From Bacillota bacterium (GTDB lineage Bacteria; Bacillota; Bacilli; Bacillales_B; DSM-18226), in NCBI GenBank assembly GCA_021821235.1, contig JAKACS010000246.1, forward strand, positions 1-5,728: DNA of 5,728 bases. The letters run 5' to 3'. Of the stretch, positions 1 to 5,700 are shown in pieces. Every line of letters begins with the position of its first letter. The stretch's first letter is position 1. The notes beneath the pieces are model-generated. The model saw only the letters and a program-made list of their open reading frames with translations. It was not told the DNA's origin and did not search any database. A program made the translations under genes and the position numbers.

Positions 1-470
1 GCGCGTTCGTCGGTTCTTTCGTGACGCGTTTTCCCTGTTTTTAGGAGAATGGGCACGTTCGACGACTCTTTCGTGACGCGTTTTCCCTGTTTTTAGGAAA
101 ATGGCCGTGTTCGACGGTTCTTTCGTGACGCGTTTTCCCTGGTTTTAGGAGAATGGGCACGTTCGACGGCACTTTCGTGACGCGTTTTCCCTGGTTTTAG
201 GAGAATGGGCGCGTTCGGAGGGCTCTTTCGTGACACGTTTTCCCTGTTTTTAGGAGAATGGGCGCGTTCGGAGCGCTCTTTCGTGACACGTTTTCCCTGT
301 TTTTAGGAGAATGGGCGCGTTCGTAGGCCTCTTTCGTGACACGTTTTCCCTGTTTTTAGGAGAATGGGCGCGTCCGGCGACCGTTGCCGCATTCATTTTC
401 CTTGTTTTTAATAAACAAGTGTACCCACTGGCTCATATATGACGAATTTTCCCTATTATAAGAAAAATAG
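1..470. repeat. Tandem array of a 52/53-bp intergenic repeat (7 good copies, 2 decayed)
   Basis: Copies begin at 1, 53, 105, 157, 209, 262, 315, 368 and 421; the first may be cut by the window edge. Each unit reads GCGCGTTCG, then a variable slot of 7-8 nt, then TTTCGTGACRCGTTTTCCCT, then GTTTTTAGGAGAATGG. Copies 1-4 are 52 bp long with a 7-nt slot and GTGACGCG. Copies 5-7 are 53 bp long with an 8-nt slot and GTGACACG, so there are two subfamilies. Copy 8 (368-420) keeps only the ends and TTTTCC. Copy 9 (421-470) keeps ATGACGAATTTTCCCT and an AAGAAAAAT end. Decay increases toward the NERD gene. The period is not a multiple of three, and no open frame of note crosses the array, so it is not coding. 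No function can be assigned. The whole stretch 1-462 holds nothing else that I can see. Confidence 0.95.
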
Positions 471-511
471 AGATGCTCATACCCCCTTTTTATCAGGACA
501 AGAGCATCTCT
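463..511 (-). terminator. Rho-independent terminator of the NERD gene
   Basis: A perfect 10-bp stem pairs AGAGATGCTC (469-478) with GAGCATCTCT (502-511) around a 23-nt loop. Read on the minus strand it starts 11 bp past the NERD stop codon and is followed at once by ATTTTTCTTATA, a good U-tract (463-467 and beyond). The loop is long for a terminator. On the plus strand the stem is followed by a weaker T-run (518-523), so some bidirectional action is possible. The U-tract side overlaps the decayed ninth copy of the 52/53-bp repeat. Confidence 0.75.
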
Positions 512-521
512 GTCTTCATTT

Positions 522-1427
522 TTAAATATAGTGAGTCGTTTTCCCTCGACCAGTAATTGTGAAATTTTCTTTTAGCTCCCTTTGAATCATACTTTGTGAA
601 GCCACGCCATCACACCATTCAAAAATCGTATATTTGGTAACTCTCTGTTCCGGAAACAGCAATCTGAATTCCTCTACACTTCGCAAAATGGCTGAGTGTA
701 TGCTCTCCATTCTTCCGCAATGACGGCAAATGACCATTTTATCATTAAGCAGTTCAACAAATTGGTGACAGTTTTCACAAATGATGCCTTTCCTTAGCAG
801 CTCGTAGGTAAATAAGGGAAGCTTCATATTCCGATAGTTTTTTATATTTAAGGCAAGCAGTTGCTCTGCTAAAGCAAAATGGCTTTTTTGCAATTTTACA
901 GGCTTCAAATATAATCTTCCTAAAAAGCGCTGCAATTGTGGTAGGAAAATAAACGGCTGATTCAGTGGAGCTTGATACAAATAAAATTCGGGGTTCACAA
1001 AAGATATGTATGACTTAATCGGTAAATAGCAATTCATTTCGTGGAGCAATCGCAGGAAAAGATGTTCACAACGTTGCAGTTGATGAAGAGGGTTTGTAAG
1101 TTCCTTTTTATTCACCGAATACCATTTGTCACCTTCAATAAAATAATCACCTACAAAATTTTTTATATCAAAAACATAGATGAGGTCGTGAAAAATAACA
1201 AGCGAATCAATTTGAAACAAGGAATGATTGATCTCGAATAATAAATCCTTGAGAACGAGCCAGCCCCTCGAATAGTTATCCATCACGTTATCAAAAAAAA
1301 CCTCGCCTTCATAGCCTTTTGCTAAACTTTGAAAACGTTTTTCATCTTCACTGGCCAGCTTCATTCGTGGCCTCAAGGTTTCCAATATCCTTAATTCCAG
1401 CGACTTCTCACGAACATTAACATTCAT
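522..1427 (-). CDS. NERD-domain (nuclease-related) protein with C-terminal zinc ribbon
   Basis: This 301-residue soluble protein shows the NERD fold, a relative of restriction-endonuclease folds. The visible marks are GYEGE (38-42, Glu42), QID (72-74, Asp74) and FDIKN (86-90, Asp87 and Lys89), followed by GDYFIEGDKWY and the NPLHQLQR helix (113-119). Asp74 and Asp87-Ile-Lys89 fit a D...(D/E)xK active site, with Asp where many NERD proteins have Glu, so it may be catalytic but this is unproven. Residues 217-237 form a zinc ribbon (CxxC at 217/220 and CxxC at 234/237). The last 60 residues (TIFEWCDG, then SQSMIQRELKENF) resemble a helix-turn-helix or winged helix, suggesting DNA binding. The ATG at 1427 is preferred over one at 1445 because AAAGGATG lies 6 nt ahead of it and the likely promoter leaves only about 5 nt before the 1445 codon. 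It lies downstream of yugO on the same strand but has its own promoter. Substrate and role are unknown. Confidence 0.85.
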   Translation of the reverse strand: MNVNVREKSLELRILETLRPRMKLASEDEKRFQSLAKGYEGEVFFDNVMDNYSRGWLVLKDLLFEINHSLFQIDSLVIFHDLIYVFDIKNFVGDYFIEGDKWYSVNKKELTNPLHQLQRCEHLFLRLLHEMNCYLPIKSYISFVNPEFYLYQAPLNQPFIFLPQLQRFLGRLYLKPVKLQKSHFALAEQLLALNIKNYRNMKLPLFTYELLRKGIICENCHQFVELLNDKMVICRHCGRMESIHSAILRSVEEFRLLFPEQRVTKYTIFEWCDGVASQSMIQRELKENFTITGRGKTTHYI

Positions 1428-1433
1428 GTTCCA

Positions 1434-1441
1434 CATCCTTT
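1434..1441 (-). promoter_or_regulatory. Shine-Dalgarno site that sets the NERD start
   Basis: Read on the minus strand, AAAGGATG matches AAAGGAGG at 7 of 8 positions and ends 6 nt before the ATG at 1427. The longer frame starting at 1445 has no ribosome binding site ahead of it (AAACTAACAA), and this site lies inside its first codons. Confidence 0.7.
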
Positions 1442-1456
1442 CCATTTGTTAGTTTC

Positions 1457-1485
1457 ATTTTAAAAAACTTTTCAATTAACGACAA
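1457..1485 (-). promoter_or_regulatory. Likely SigmaA promoter of the NERD gene
   Basis: On the minus strand a -35 of TTGTCG (1480-1485, 4 of 6 to TTGACA) and a -10 of TAAAAT (1457-1462, 5 of 6 to TATAAT) are separated by exactly 17 nt of AT-rich DNA. Transcription would begin near 1450, giving a leader of about 23 nt that holds the ribosome binding site. The nearest DnaA-like box lies about 60 bp upstream of the -35. Confidence 0.5.
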
Positions 1486-1540
1486 TTCATTTTTCGCTTG
1501 TCCTCAAAATTGTTGATTTTTACACTATAACTGGGAATAT

Positions 1541-1645
1541 CTTTGTGGATAAACCACTTGAAAATGTTGATAAACATGTATATACCGTGAATAAGTTTGT
1601 TGATAAGTAGAATAACATTGTTAGTATGTGGATAACTTCTATTTT
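1541..1645 (-). repeat. Degenerate 21-bp repeat array containing a cluster of DnaA-box-like sites
   Basis: Five 21-bp units begin at 1541, 1562, 1583, 1604 and 1625. On the plus strand they carry TGTGGATAA (1544-1552), TGTTGATAA (1565-1573), CGTGAATAA (1586-1594), a decayed AGAATAA (1609-1615) and TGTGGATAA (1627-1635), all in the same register to within 1 bp. An extra TGTTGATAA sits out of register at 1598-1606. The first and last are exact matches, on the minus strand, to the DnaA box TTATCCACA; the two TGTTGATAA copies and CGTGAATAA differ at one position from TTATNCACA. The array fills most of the gap between the yugO stop codon and the NERD promoter. No hairpin terminator for yugO is visible here. 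Real DnaA binding is possible but unproven. Confidence 0.7.
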
Positions 1646-2622
1646 AAAATTAAAAACGTATCCCCTTTTTCAATTAAACTGGAGTGAGCCGGATTAATGA
1701 TCAGTTCCTCTCCTCTTTTTAGCCCAATCAAAAGCTCTTCTTTTTCAAAAAATATCCCCAAAGCCCTTTTAAACGGCATTCCGACAAAACTGGCTTCAGC
1801 TTCTCGCAGCAATAGTCGGTTTTCCTGCAATGGCTGGACAAAATCTGAAAGCAGTCCGTCACCATTCGAATGCAGGCTGTTCACCATAAATACACTTGTT
1901 ATTTTATTCGATTGGATGACTTCATCAGCCCCCGCCCGTTTCGCATTAATGACCTGCTCTGCCGTAAGAATTTCCACAATGCACTTCACTGAAGGACAAA
2001 GCCCCTTAATCGTTAGCAAGGTTAGAATGCTGTTCATATCGGCTTGCAGTTCATCGTTTCCGCGATCTGCTGTTATCAGCACTTTCTCTGCCTCGTCAAT
2101 ATTGCTTTTTAAAATTGTTTCATCCATATGGGGCTTTCCTTGAATAAAATGCACAAACCTCGACTGCACCGGATTTGCCTCCAGCGTTTCATCCACAAGA
2201 ACAATATTCTGAGCACCAAATCGGACAAGTTTGTGGATCAACTCCCGCGAGCGCTCATTCCAGCCAATAATGATGGTATGACCCTGTCCTTTAAAAGCAA
2301 TTCTCCCTGCTGAAAGTGCGTCCTGCCTTGTCACCGCAGCCGTTGCCAATGTAGCAAAATAAGACGAAACAAAGCCTGCGCCAAGCAATATTAGCACAGT
2401 TGCGGCTAGCCTTCCCCAAGTCGAATGCGGCACATAATCCCCATACCCGACCGTTGAAGCCGTAATAATAGACCACCAAATTCCATCGAAAATCGTTGGA
2501 AACGTCGCCGGTTCAAGCAAATGAATCAAAATACCAAAAGAGAGAAACACAAATAGGGCGATCAACAATATGCGCAGAAGCAGAGGCAAATGCAAGAAAC
2601 GAATATAGAAACGATTTGGCAT
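1639..2622 (-). CDS. yugO: Two-TM potassium channel with RCK (TrkA-N) domain, YugO-like
   Basis: A membrane potassium channel of the MthK type, 327 residues, which matches the usual length of Bacillus YugO (about 328). In B. subtilis YugO releases potassium during biofilm electrical signalling. A first membrane helix (about 13-36) is followed by a pore helix and the selectivity filter TVGYGD (57-62), then a second membrane helix (71-95) with glycines at 81 and 83 where MthK has its gating hinge. From about 113 the cytoplasmic RCK domain begins (GHTIIIGWNERSREL, then VLVDE at 141-145 at the end of the second strand, the usual nucleotide or ligand position). The tail from 270 resembles a TrkA-C lobe. 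The ATG at 2622 is chosen because GGGGGA lies 6 nt before it; a TTG at 2673 and an ATG at 2655 in the same frame have no ribosome binding site. It is divergent from ykoS. No upstream mstX-like gene is present, unlike in B. subtilis. No convincing promoter was seen. Confidence 0.9.
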   Translation of the reverse strand: MPNRFYIRFLHLPLLLRILLIALFVFLSFGILIHLLEPATFPTIFDGIWWSIITASTVGYGDYVPHSTWGRLAATVLILLGAGFVSSYFATLATAAVTRQDALSAGRIAFKGQGHTIIIGWNERSRELIHKLVRFGAQNIVLVDETLEANPVQSRFVHFIQGKPHMDETILKSNIDEAEKVLITADRGNDELQADMNSILTLLTIKGLCPSVKCIVEILTAEQVINAKRAGADEVIQSNKITSVFMVNSLHSNGDGLLSDFVQPLQENRLLLREAEASFVGMPFKRALGIFFEKEELLIGLKRGEELIINPAHSSLIEKGDTFLILK

Positions 2623-2628
2623 GCGAAA

Positions 2629-2634
2629 TCCCCC
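2629..2634 (-). promoter_or_regulatory. Shine-Dalgarno site that sets the yugO start
   Basis: Read on the minus strand, GGGGGA lies 6 nt before the ATG at 2622. It is an imperfect match to GGAGG but is the only purine-rich site properly spaced from any candidate start of this gene, and the resulting length agrees with the family. Confidence 0.55.
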
Positions 2635-2750
2635 GATTTTGATTTTCTTTTCCATTATGGACAAAAAGTGCAATTTTTATCTAAGAGGGAAAATTTTAGG
2701 AAAAAGGAATACTTTCCAGATATCAAACAAAAACTACCAAAAAAATGGTT

Positions 2751-2756
2751 GAGGTG
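2751..2756 (+). promoter_or_regulatory. Shine-Dalgarno site for the TTG start of ykoS
   Basis: GAGGTG ends 8 nt before the TTG at 2765. It supports the rare TTG codon as the true start, with the protein beginning NRVWTKESRW just ahead of the first membrane helix. The rest of the gap between the divergent genes (2635-2750) is AT-rich and shows no clear SigmaA promoter on either strand. Confidence 0.7.
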
Positions 2757-2764
2757 TTTTTGAG

Positions 2765-4438
2765 TTGAATCGTGTTTGGACAAAAGAGTCGAGATGGTTT
2801 GGTTTTGCCTTTCTTGTGCTCGCTATTTATTTGTCCCCCCTGTTTATCCTTCAGGAAAATGCTCATATTCGGGTTCATGATAATTTGGACTCGAATATCG
2901 CCTGGTATAAAGTTCTAGCAAACAGCGGACAAATGTTCGGCTCGATTCATGGCGTGATTCCGCAAATCATCAACGGTTTGCCAAGAAATGCATTCGGAAC
3001 TGAATACAGCGGAATCGTCTGGCTGTACGTATTTTTTCCAACCATGACCGCATACAGCTTTAGCCAATTGATTACAAGAGTCGTTGCCTCCATTGGCATG
3101 TATTTGCTACTAAAAAAACATCTCCTTCCGGGACAACAATGGCTACCATACCAAATTGGCACCGCCCTTGCCTTTGCCCTAACTCCCGTATGGCCATCGG
3201 GGATGCTAAGCACCTTGGGCATGCCGCTTGCACTTTGGGCATTTTTAAACATTCGTAACCGTGAATACTCGTGGAAAAATTATGCAGTACTCACCCTATT
3301 GCCGTTTTATTCAAGCTTTGTTTTGGGCTTTTTCTTTTTTTTAAGCGCCATGGGCGCCTTTTGGCTGAGTGACGCCTTAAGAAAAAGAAAAGTAAATGGG
3401 CCATTTTTGCTGGCGATCGTCTATATGACCGGATTGTATCTGCTAGTCGAATATCGGCTCGTTTCTTCTTTCTTGCTAAAAGGCGAGCCAAATAGCCGGG
3501 ACGAATATTTTCATGCAAGCCTGCCGTTTTGGCGAGCCGTTCGGTTAACATTTAAAAACTATTTTTCCGGCCACACCCATGATATGACCGTTCACGGATT
3601 CATCATTCTGCCTGTGACGTTTATTGCCCTTTTCTTTGTGATTAAAAATCATTCGTGGAAACAAGATCGTGTATTTTTGTTTTTATTTGTCTTGAATTTT
3701 TTCTTGTCGGCCTGGTACGCCTTTTGGTTTTACAAAGGCTGGCTGCCACTGACAAAAAAGTTTCACTTTCTTGATACATTCAACTTTGCCCGCTACCATT
3801 TTCTAAGCCCACTCGTCATTTATGCCGATTTTGCCTTGGCCTTGAAAATTGTTGCAAGTCAACATTTTTCTTGGGCGAAATCTGCCAAGTGGCTGGCTAT
3901 AGTGCAAATATTCGTTTTGTTCCTGTTTAATGATGAAATCCTGTACCATCAAAAACCAACGGTAAAAGAATTTTACGCGGAAGAGTTATTTAGCGAGATT
4001 CGCAATTATATTGCTTTACCGCAAAAAAAGTACCGGGTCGCAAGCATTGGAATTCATCCGGCAATCGCCCAGTACAATGGGTTTTACACGCTTGATACAT
4101 ACAATAATTTTTATCCGCTTGTCTACAAGCATCAGTTTCGAAAGATTATTGCCCAGGAATTGCACAGAAACAGAGTCATCCGCCGCTATTTTGATCAATG
4201 GGGCGGCCGCTGTTACCTTTTTACAAGCCAACTGGGGAAACGCTATATGATCAAAAAAGATTCCAAGCGGCATTTAAAAAATCTTCAGCTGAATACCGTC
4301 GAATTGAAAAAGCTGGGCGGCCGCTATATTTTTTCCGCCCTGCCGATTGATAACGCAATTGAAAACAATTTAAAGCTGGAGAAGGTTTTTCAATCGAAAC
4401 AGGCTGCTTGGAAAATTTACTTATACAAAGTAATGTGA
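2765..4438 (+). CDS. ykoS: YkoS-like polytopic membrane protein, probable GT-C glycosyltransferase (DUF6044-type)
   Basis: A 557-residue integral membrane protein. After a first membrane helix (11-30) comes the loop ENAHIRVHDNLDSN (31-44) with Asp39 and Asp42; an acidic pair in the first outside loop is the hallmark of GT-C enzymes, which transfer sugars from polyprenyl-phosphate carriers outside the membrane. About ten further hydrophobic segments follow (roughly 82-118, 127-162, 172-201, 213-233, 276-294, 302-323, 345-363, 376-390). The last 165 residues (about 393-557) are soluble and probably extracytoplasmic, with two similar GGR(C)Y strands (480-484 and 518-521). I recognise it as the family of B. 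subtilis YkoS, which is paired with YkoT. The linked glycosyltransferase, 11 nt downstream, supports a two-gene envelope glycosylation operon. The start is TTG. Acceptor polymer (teichoic acid or other) cannot be told from sequence. The GT-C assignment is inference from topology, loop and partner. Confidence 0.8.
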   Translation: MNRVWTKESRWFGFAFLVLAIYLSPLFILQENAHIRVHDNLDSNIAWYKVLANSGQMFGSIHGVIPQIINGLPRNAFGTEYSGIVWLYVFFPTMTAYSFSQLITRVVASIGMYLLLKKHLLPGQQWLPYQIGTALAFALTPVWPSGMLSTLGMPLALWAFLNIRNREYSWKNYAVLTLLPFYSSFVLGFFFFLSAMGAFWLSDALRKRKVNGPFLLAIVYMTGLYLLVEYRLVSSFLLKGEPNSRDEYFHASLPFWRAVRLTFKNYFSGHTHDMTVHGFIILPVTFIALFFVIKNHSWKQDRVFLFLFVLNFFLSAWYAFWFYKGWLPLTKKFHFLDTFNFARYHFLSPLVIYADFALALKIVASQHFSWAKSAKWLAIVQIFVLFLFNDEILYHQKPTVKEFYAEELFSEIRNYIALPQKKYRVASIGIHPAIAQYNGFYTLDTYNNFYPLVYKHQFRKIIAQELHRNRVIRRYFDQWGGRCYLFTSQLGKRYMIKKDSKRHLKNLQLNTVELKKLGGRYIFSALPIDNAIENNLKLEKVFQSKQAAWKIYLYKVM

Positions 4439-4442
4439 GGGA
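4437..4442 (+). promoter_or_regulatory. Shine-Dalgarno site of ykoT overlapping the ykoS stop codon
   Basis: GAGGGA shares its first two bases with the TGA stop of ykoS (4436-4438) and ends 7 nt before the ATG at 4450. This argues for translational coupling of the two genes and against the in-frame TTG at 4408, which would overlap ykoS by about 30 nt and has no comparable site. Confidence 0.7.
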
Positions 4443-4449
4443 TTCAACG

Positions 4450-5466
4450 ATGATCGAACCAATTTTAACAATAGTGGTGCCATGCTATAATGAGGAAGCC
4501 GTTTTGCCAGAAACCATTTCCGTTTTAACGAATTTCATGATCGATTTGAAAAATGAAAAAGTGATTTCCGATCGAAGCAAAATTGTATTTGTCGATGATG
4601 GCAGCAAAGATGGTACATGGGATTTCATTTACAAAGAGGGGCTTCACAATGAGCATGTTCGCGGCTTAAAGCTTTCGCGCAATGTCGGCCATCAAAATGC
4701 TCTGCTCGCCGGAATGTTCAATGTAAAGGATCTTTCCGATTGTGTTGTGACAATTGATGCCGATCTTCAGGACGATATTGAGGCCATCCGCGAATTTATT
4801 TTAAACTATACCGCGGGTTATGAAATTGTATACGGTGTTCGCAAGCGGCGGGAAACCGATTCATTTTTCAAACGAACGACCGCTCAAGGTTTTTATAAAA
4901 TCATGAAAAAAATGGGTGTTGATCTTGTTTATAATCATGCCGATTTTCGTTTGATGAGTAGACGAGCCATTCAAGAACTTGAAAACTTCAAGGAAGTTAA
5001 TCTTTTCTTACGAGGGATCATTCCTTTAATAGGCTTTCGTTCGGCAACCGTTTATTATGACCGCAAGGAGCGAAAAGCCGGGGAGACGAAGTATCCATTG
5101 AAAAAAATGCTCGCTTTCGCCTTCGATGGGATAACGTCTTTTTCCGTAACTCCTATCAGGCTCGTCCTGTTCATTGGGATTGCCTCATTTTTGGTTAGCT
5201 TCTTTTTTGGCAGCTATTTTTTAACACTTAAATTTTTGGGACACACCCAGACAGGCTGGACTTCGCTGATTACTTCCATTTGGCTGATCGGCGGCCTCCA
5301 GCTGATTGCGATTGGGTTGATTGGGGAATATATCGGAAAAATTTACAAGGAATCAAAGCAGCGTCCTAAGTATATTATCGAATTTGACACCTTTCATATG
5401 GGAATTCCGCGGAATTTAGTAAAGGAAGAATGGTACCAAAAGAACGACATTTTGAAAAATAGCTAG
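4450..5466 (+). CDS. ykoT: YkoT-like polyprenyl-phosphate glycosyltransferase (GT2, CsbB/DPM1-type)
   Basis: A 338-residue family 2 glycosyltransferase, close to the 337 of B. subtilis YkoT. Visible marks in order are VVPCYNEE (9-16), FVDDGSKDGT (47-56, nucleotide-binding Asp49/Asp50), LSRNVGHQNALLAG (75-88), the metal-binding DADLQDD (103-109), HADFRLMSR (163-171), FLRG (186-189) and the RKAGETKYPLKKM stretch (208-220) typical of DPM1-like enzymes. Two membrane helices follow (about 236-260 and 271-295), then a basic cytoplasmic tail. Family members such as CsbB load a sugar from a UDP-sugar onto undecaprenyl phosphate on the cytoplasmic side. It sits 11 nt after ykoS, its likely partner, which would use the lipid-linked sugar outside. 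No flippase of the GtcA type is encoded in the window. The sugar donor cannot be predicted. ATG 4450 is chosen over TTG 4408 on the ribosome binding site and on family length. Confidence 0.9.
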   Translation: MIEPILTIVVPCYNEEAVLPETISVLTNFMIDLKNEKVISDRSKIVFVDDGSKDGTWDFIYKEGLHNEHVRGLKLSRNVGHQNALLAGMFNVKDLSDCVVTIDADLQDDIEAIREFILNYTAGYEIVYGVRKRRETDSFFKRTTAQGFYKIMKKMGVDLVYNHADFRLMSRRAIQELENFKEVNLFLRGIIPLIGFRSATVYYDRKERKAGETKYPLKKMLAFAFDGITSFSVTPIRLVLFIGIASFLVSFFFGSYFLTLKFLGHTQTGWTSLITSIWLIGGLQLIAIGLIGEYIGKIYKESKQRPKYIIEFDTFHMGIPRNLVKEEWYQKNDILKNS

Positions 5467-5520
5467 TATTTTTAAGGAAGAATTTCAAGAAAGCGAGTAT
5501 TTTTGAAAATTTTTTGAAAG
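5462..5520. repeat. Imperfect direct repeat at the ykoT 3' end
   Basis: GCTAGTATTTTT (5462-5473) recurs as GCGAGTATTTTT (5493-5504), 31 bp later, and both are followed by related A/T-rich tracts ending in GAAAG (about 5489-5493 and 5516-5520). The first copy includes the ykoT stop codon. It may be a short local duplication; low complexity makes chance likeness possible. No GC-rich hairpin terminator for the ykoST operon was found here or up to the window end. Confidence 0.35.
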
Positions 5521-5532
5521 TTGAATTCTACC

Positions 5533-5700
5533 AACCGTGATCTTTGATTATACATCCGTGGATTTTAATCGTTTATCCGCGGGTTTTTCCTTTTTATCCG
5601 CGAACTTTAATCTTTTATCCGCGGATTTCTCCCGTTTGTCCGCGAACTTTCTCCGTTTATCCGTATTTGTCACTTTCTTGTCAAATCGGATTACATATTT
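5533..5700 (+). repeat. 21-bp tandem repeat array with TTTATCCGCG core
   Basis: Eight 21-bp units begin at 5533, 5554, 5575, 5596, 5617, 5638, 5659 and 5680, with no indels. The core reads AACCGTG, ATCCGTG, ATCCGCG, ATCCGCG, ATCCGCG, GTCCGCG, ATCCGTA and a decayed GTCAAAT. The second half of each unit is pyrimidine-rich and usually ends in TTT. The middle units are best conserved and alternate between CGCGG (5579, 5621) and CGCGAAC (5600, 5642). The unit length is a multiple of three, but all frames carry stop codons (for example TAA at 5608) and no start with a ribosome binding site is seen, so it is not coding. The 28 bp after the array show nothing I can assign. Confidence 0.9.

Noticed and set aside
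27..52. Each 52/53-bp unit as a transcription terminator (TTTTCCCT...AGGAGAAT hairpin)
   Set aside because: The pairing has mismatches and a wobble, the stem is AT-rich, and no U-tract follows on either strand.
1..420. CRISPR array (repeats separated by variable slots)
   Set aside because: The variable slot is only 7-8 nt and similar among copies, conserved parts exceed 40 bp, and no cas genes are present.
1041..1241. Small plus-strand open frame of 66 codons
   Set aside because: It lies wholly antisense within the NERD gene, has no convincing ribosome binding site and a composition expected of a shadow frame.
1541..1638. Chromosomal origin of replication
   Set aside because: DnaA-like boxes are present, but there is no dnaA, dnaN or rpmH nearby and no clear AT-rich unwinding region with DnaA-trio pattern; a box cluster outside oriC or a repeat family fits better.
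1697..2143. Plus-strand open frame of 148 codons
   Set aside because: It is antisense to the RCK domain of yugO, is serine- and phenylalanine-rich as expected from the reverse strand, and resembles no known family.
2656..2720. SigmaA promoters for the divergent yugO and ykoS genes
   Set aside because: TGGACA at 2658-2663 is a fair -35 but has no -10 at 16-18 nt, and minus-strand pairs such as TTGATA with TAAAAT have a 22-nt spacer; none is good enough to report.
3291..3551. Minus-strand open frame of 86 codons, and similar ones at 2947-3252 and 4016-4273
   Set aside because: All are antisense to the well-supported ykoS gene and look like arginine- or lysine-rich shadow translations.
4408..4449. 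Upstream TTG start for ykoT adding 14 residues
   Set aside because: The ATG at 4450 has a well-spaced GAGGGA, gives the family length, and begins directly before the first strand of the glycosyltransferase domain.
1..5700. Common origin of the 52/53-bp array and the 21-bp arrays
   Set aside because: Both contain CGCG followed by T-tracts and CC, and both fit helical phasing, but the alignment is short and low-complexity, so chance is likely.
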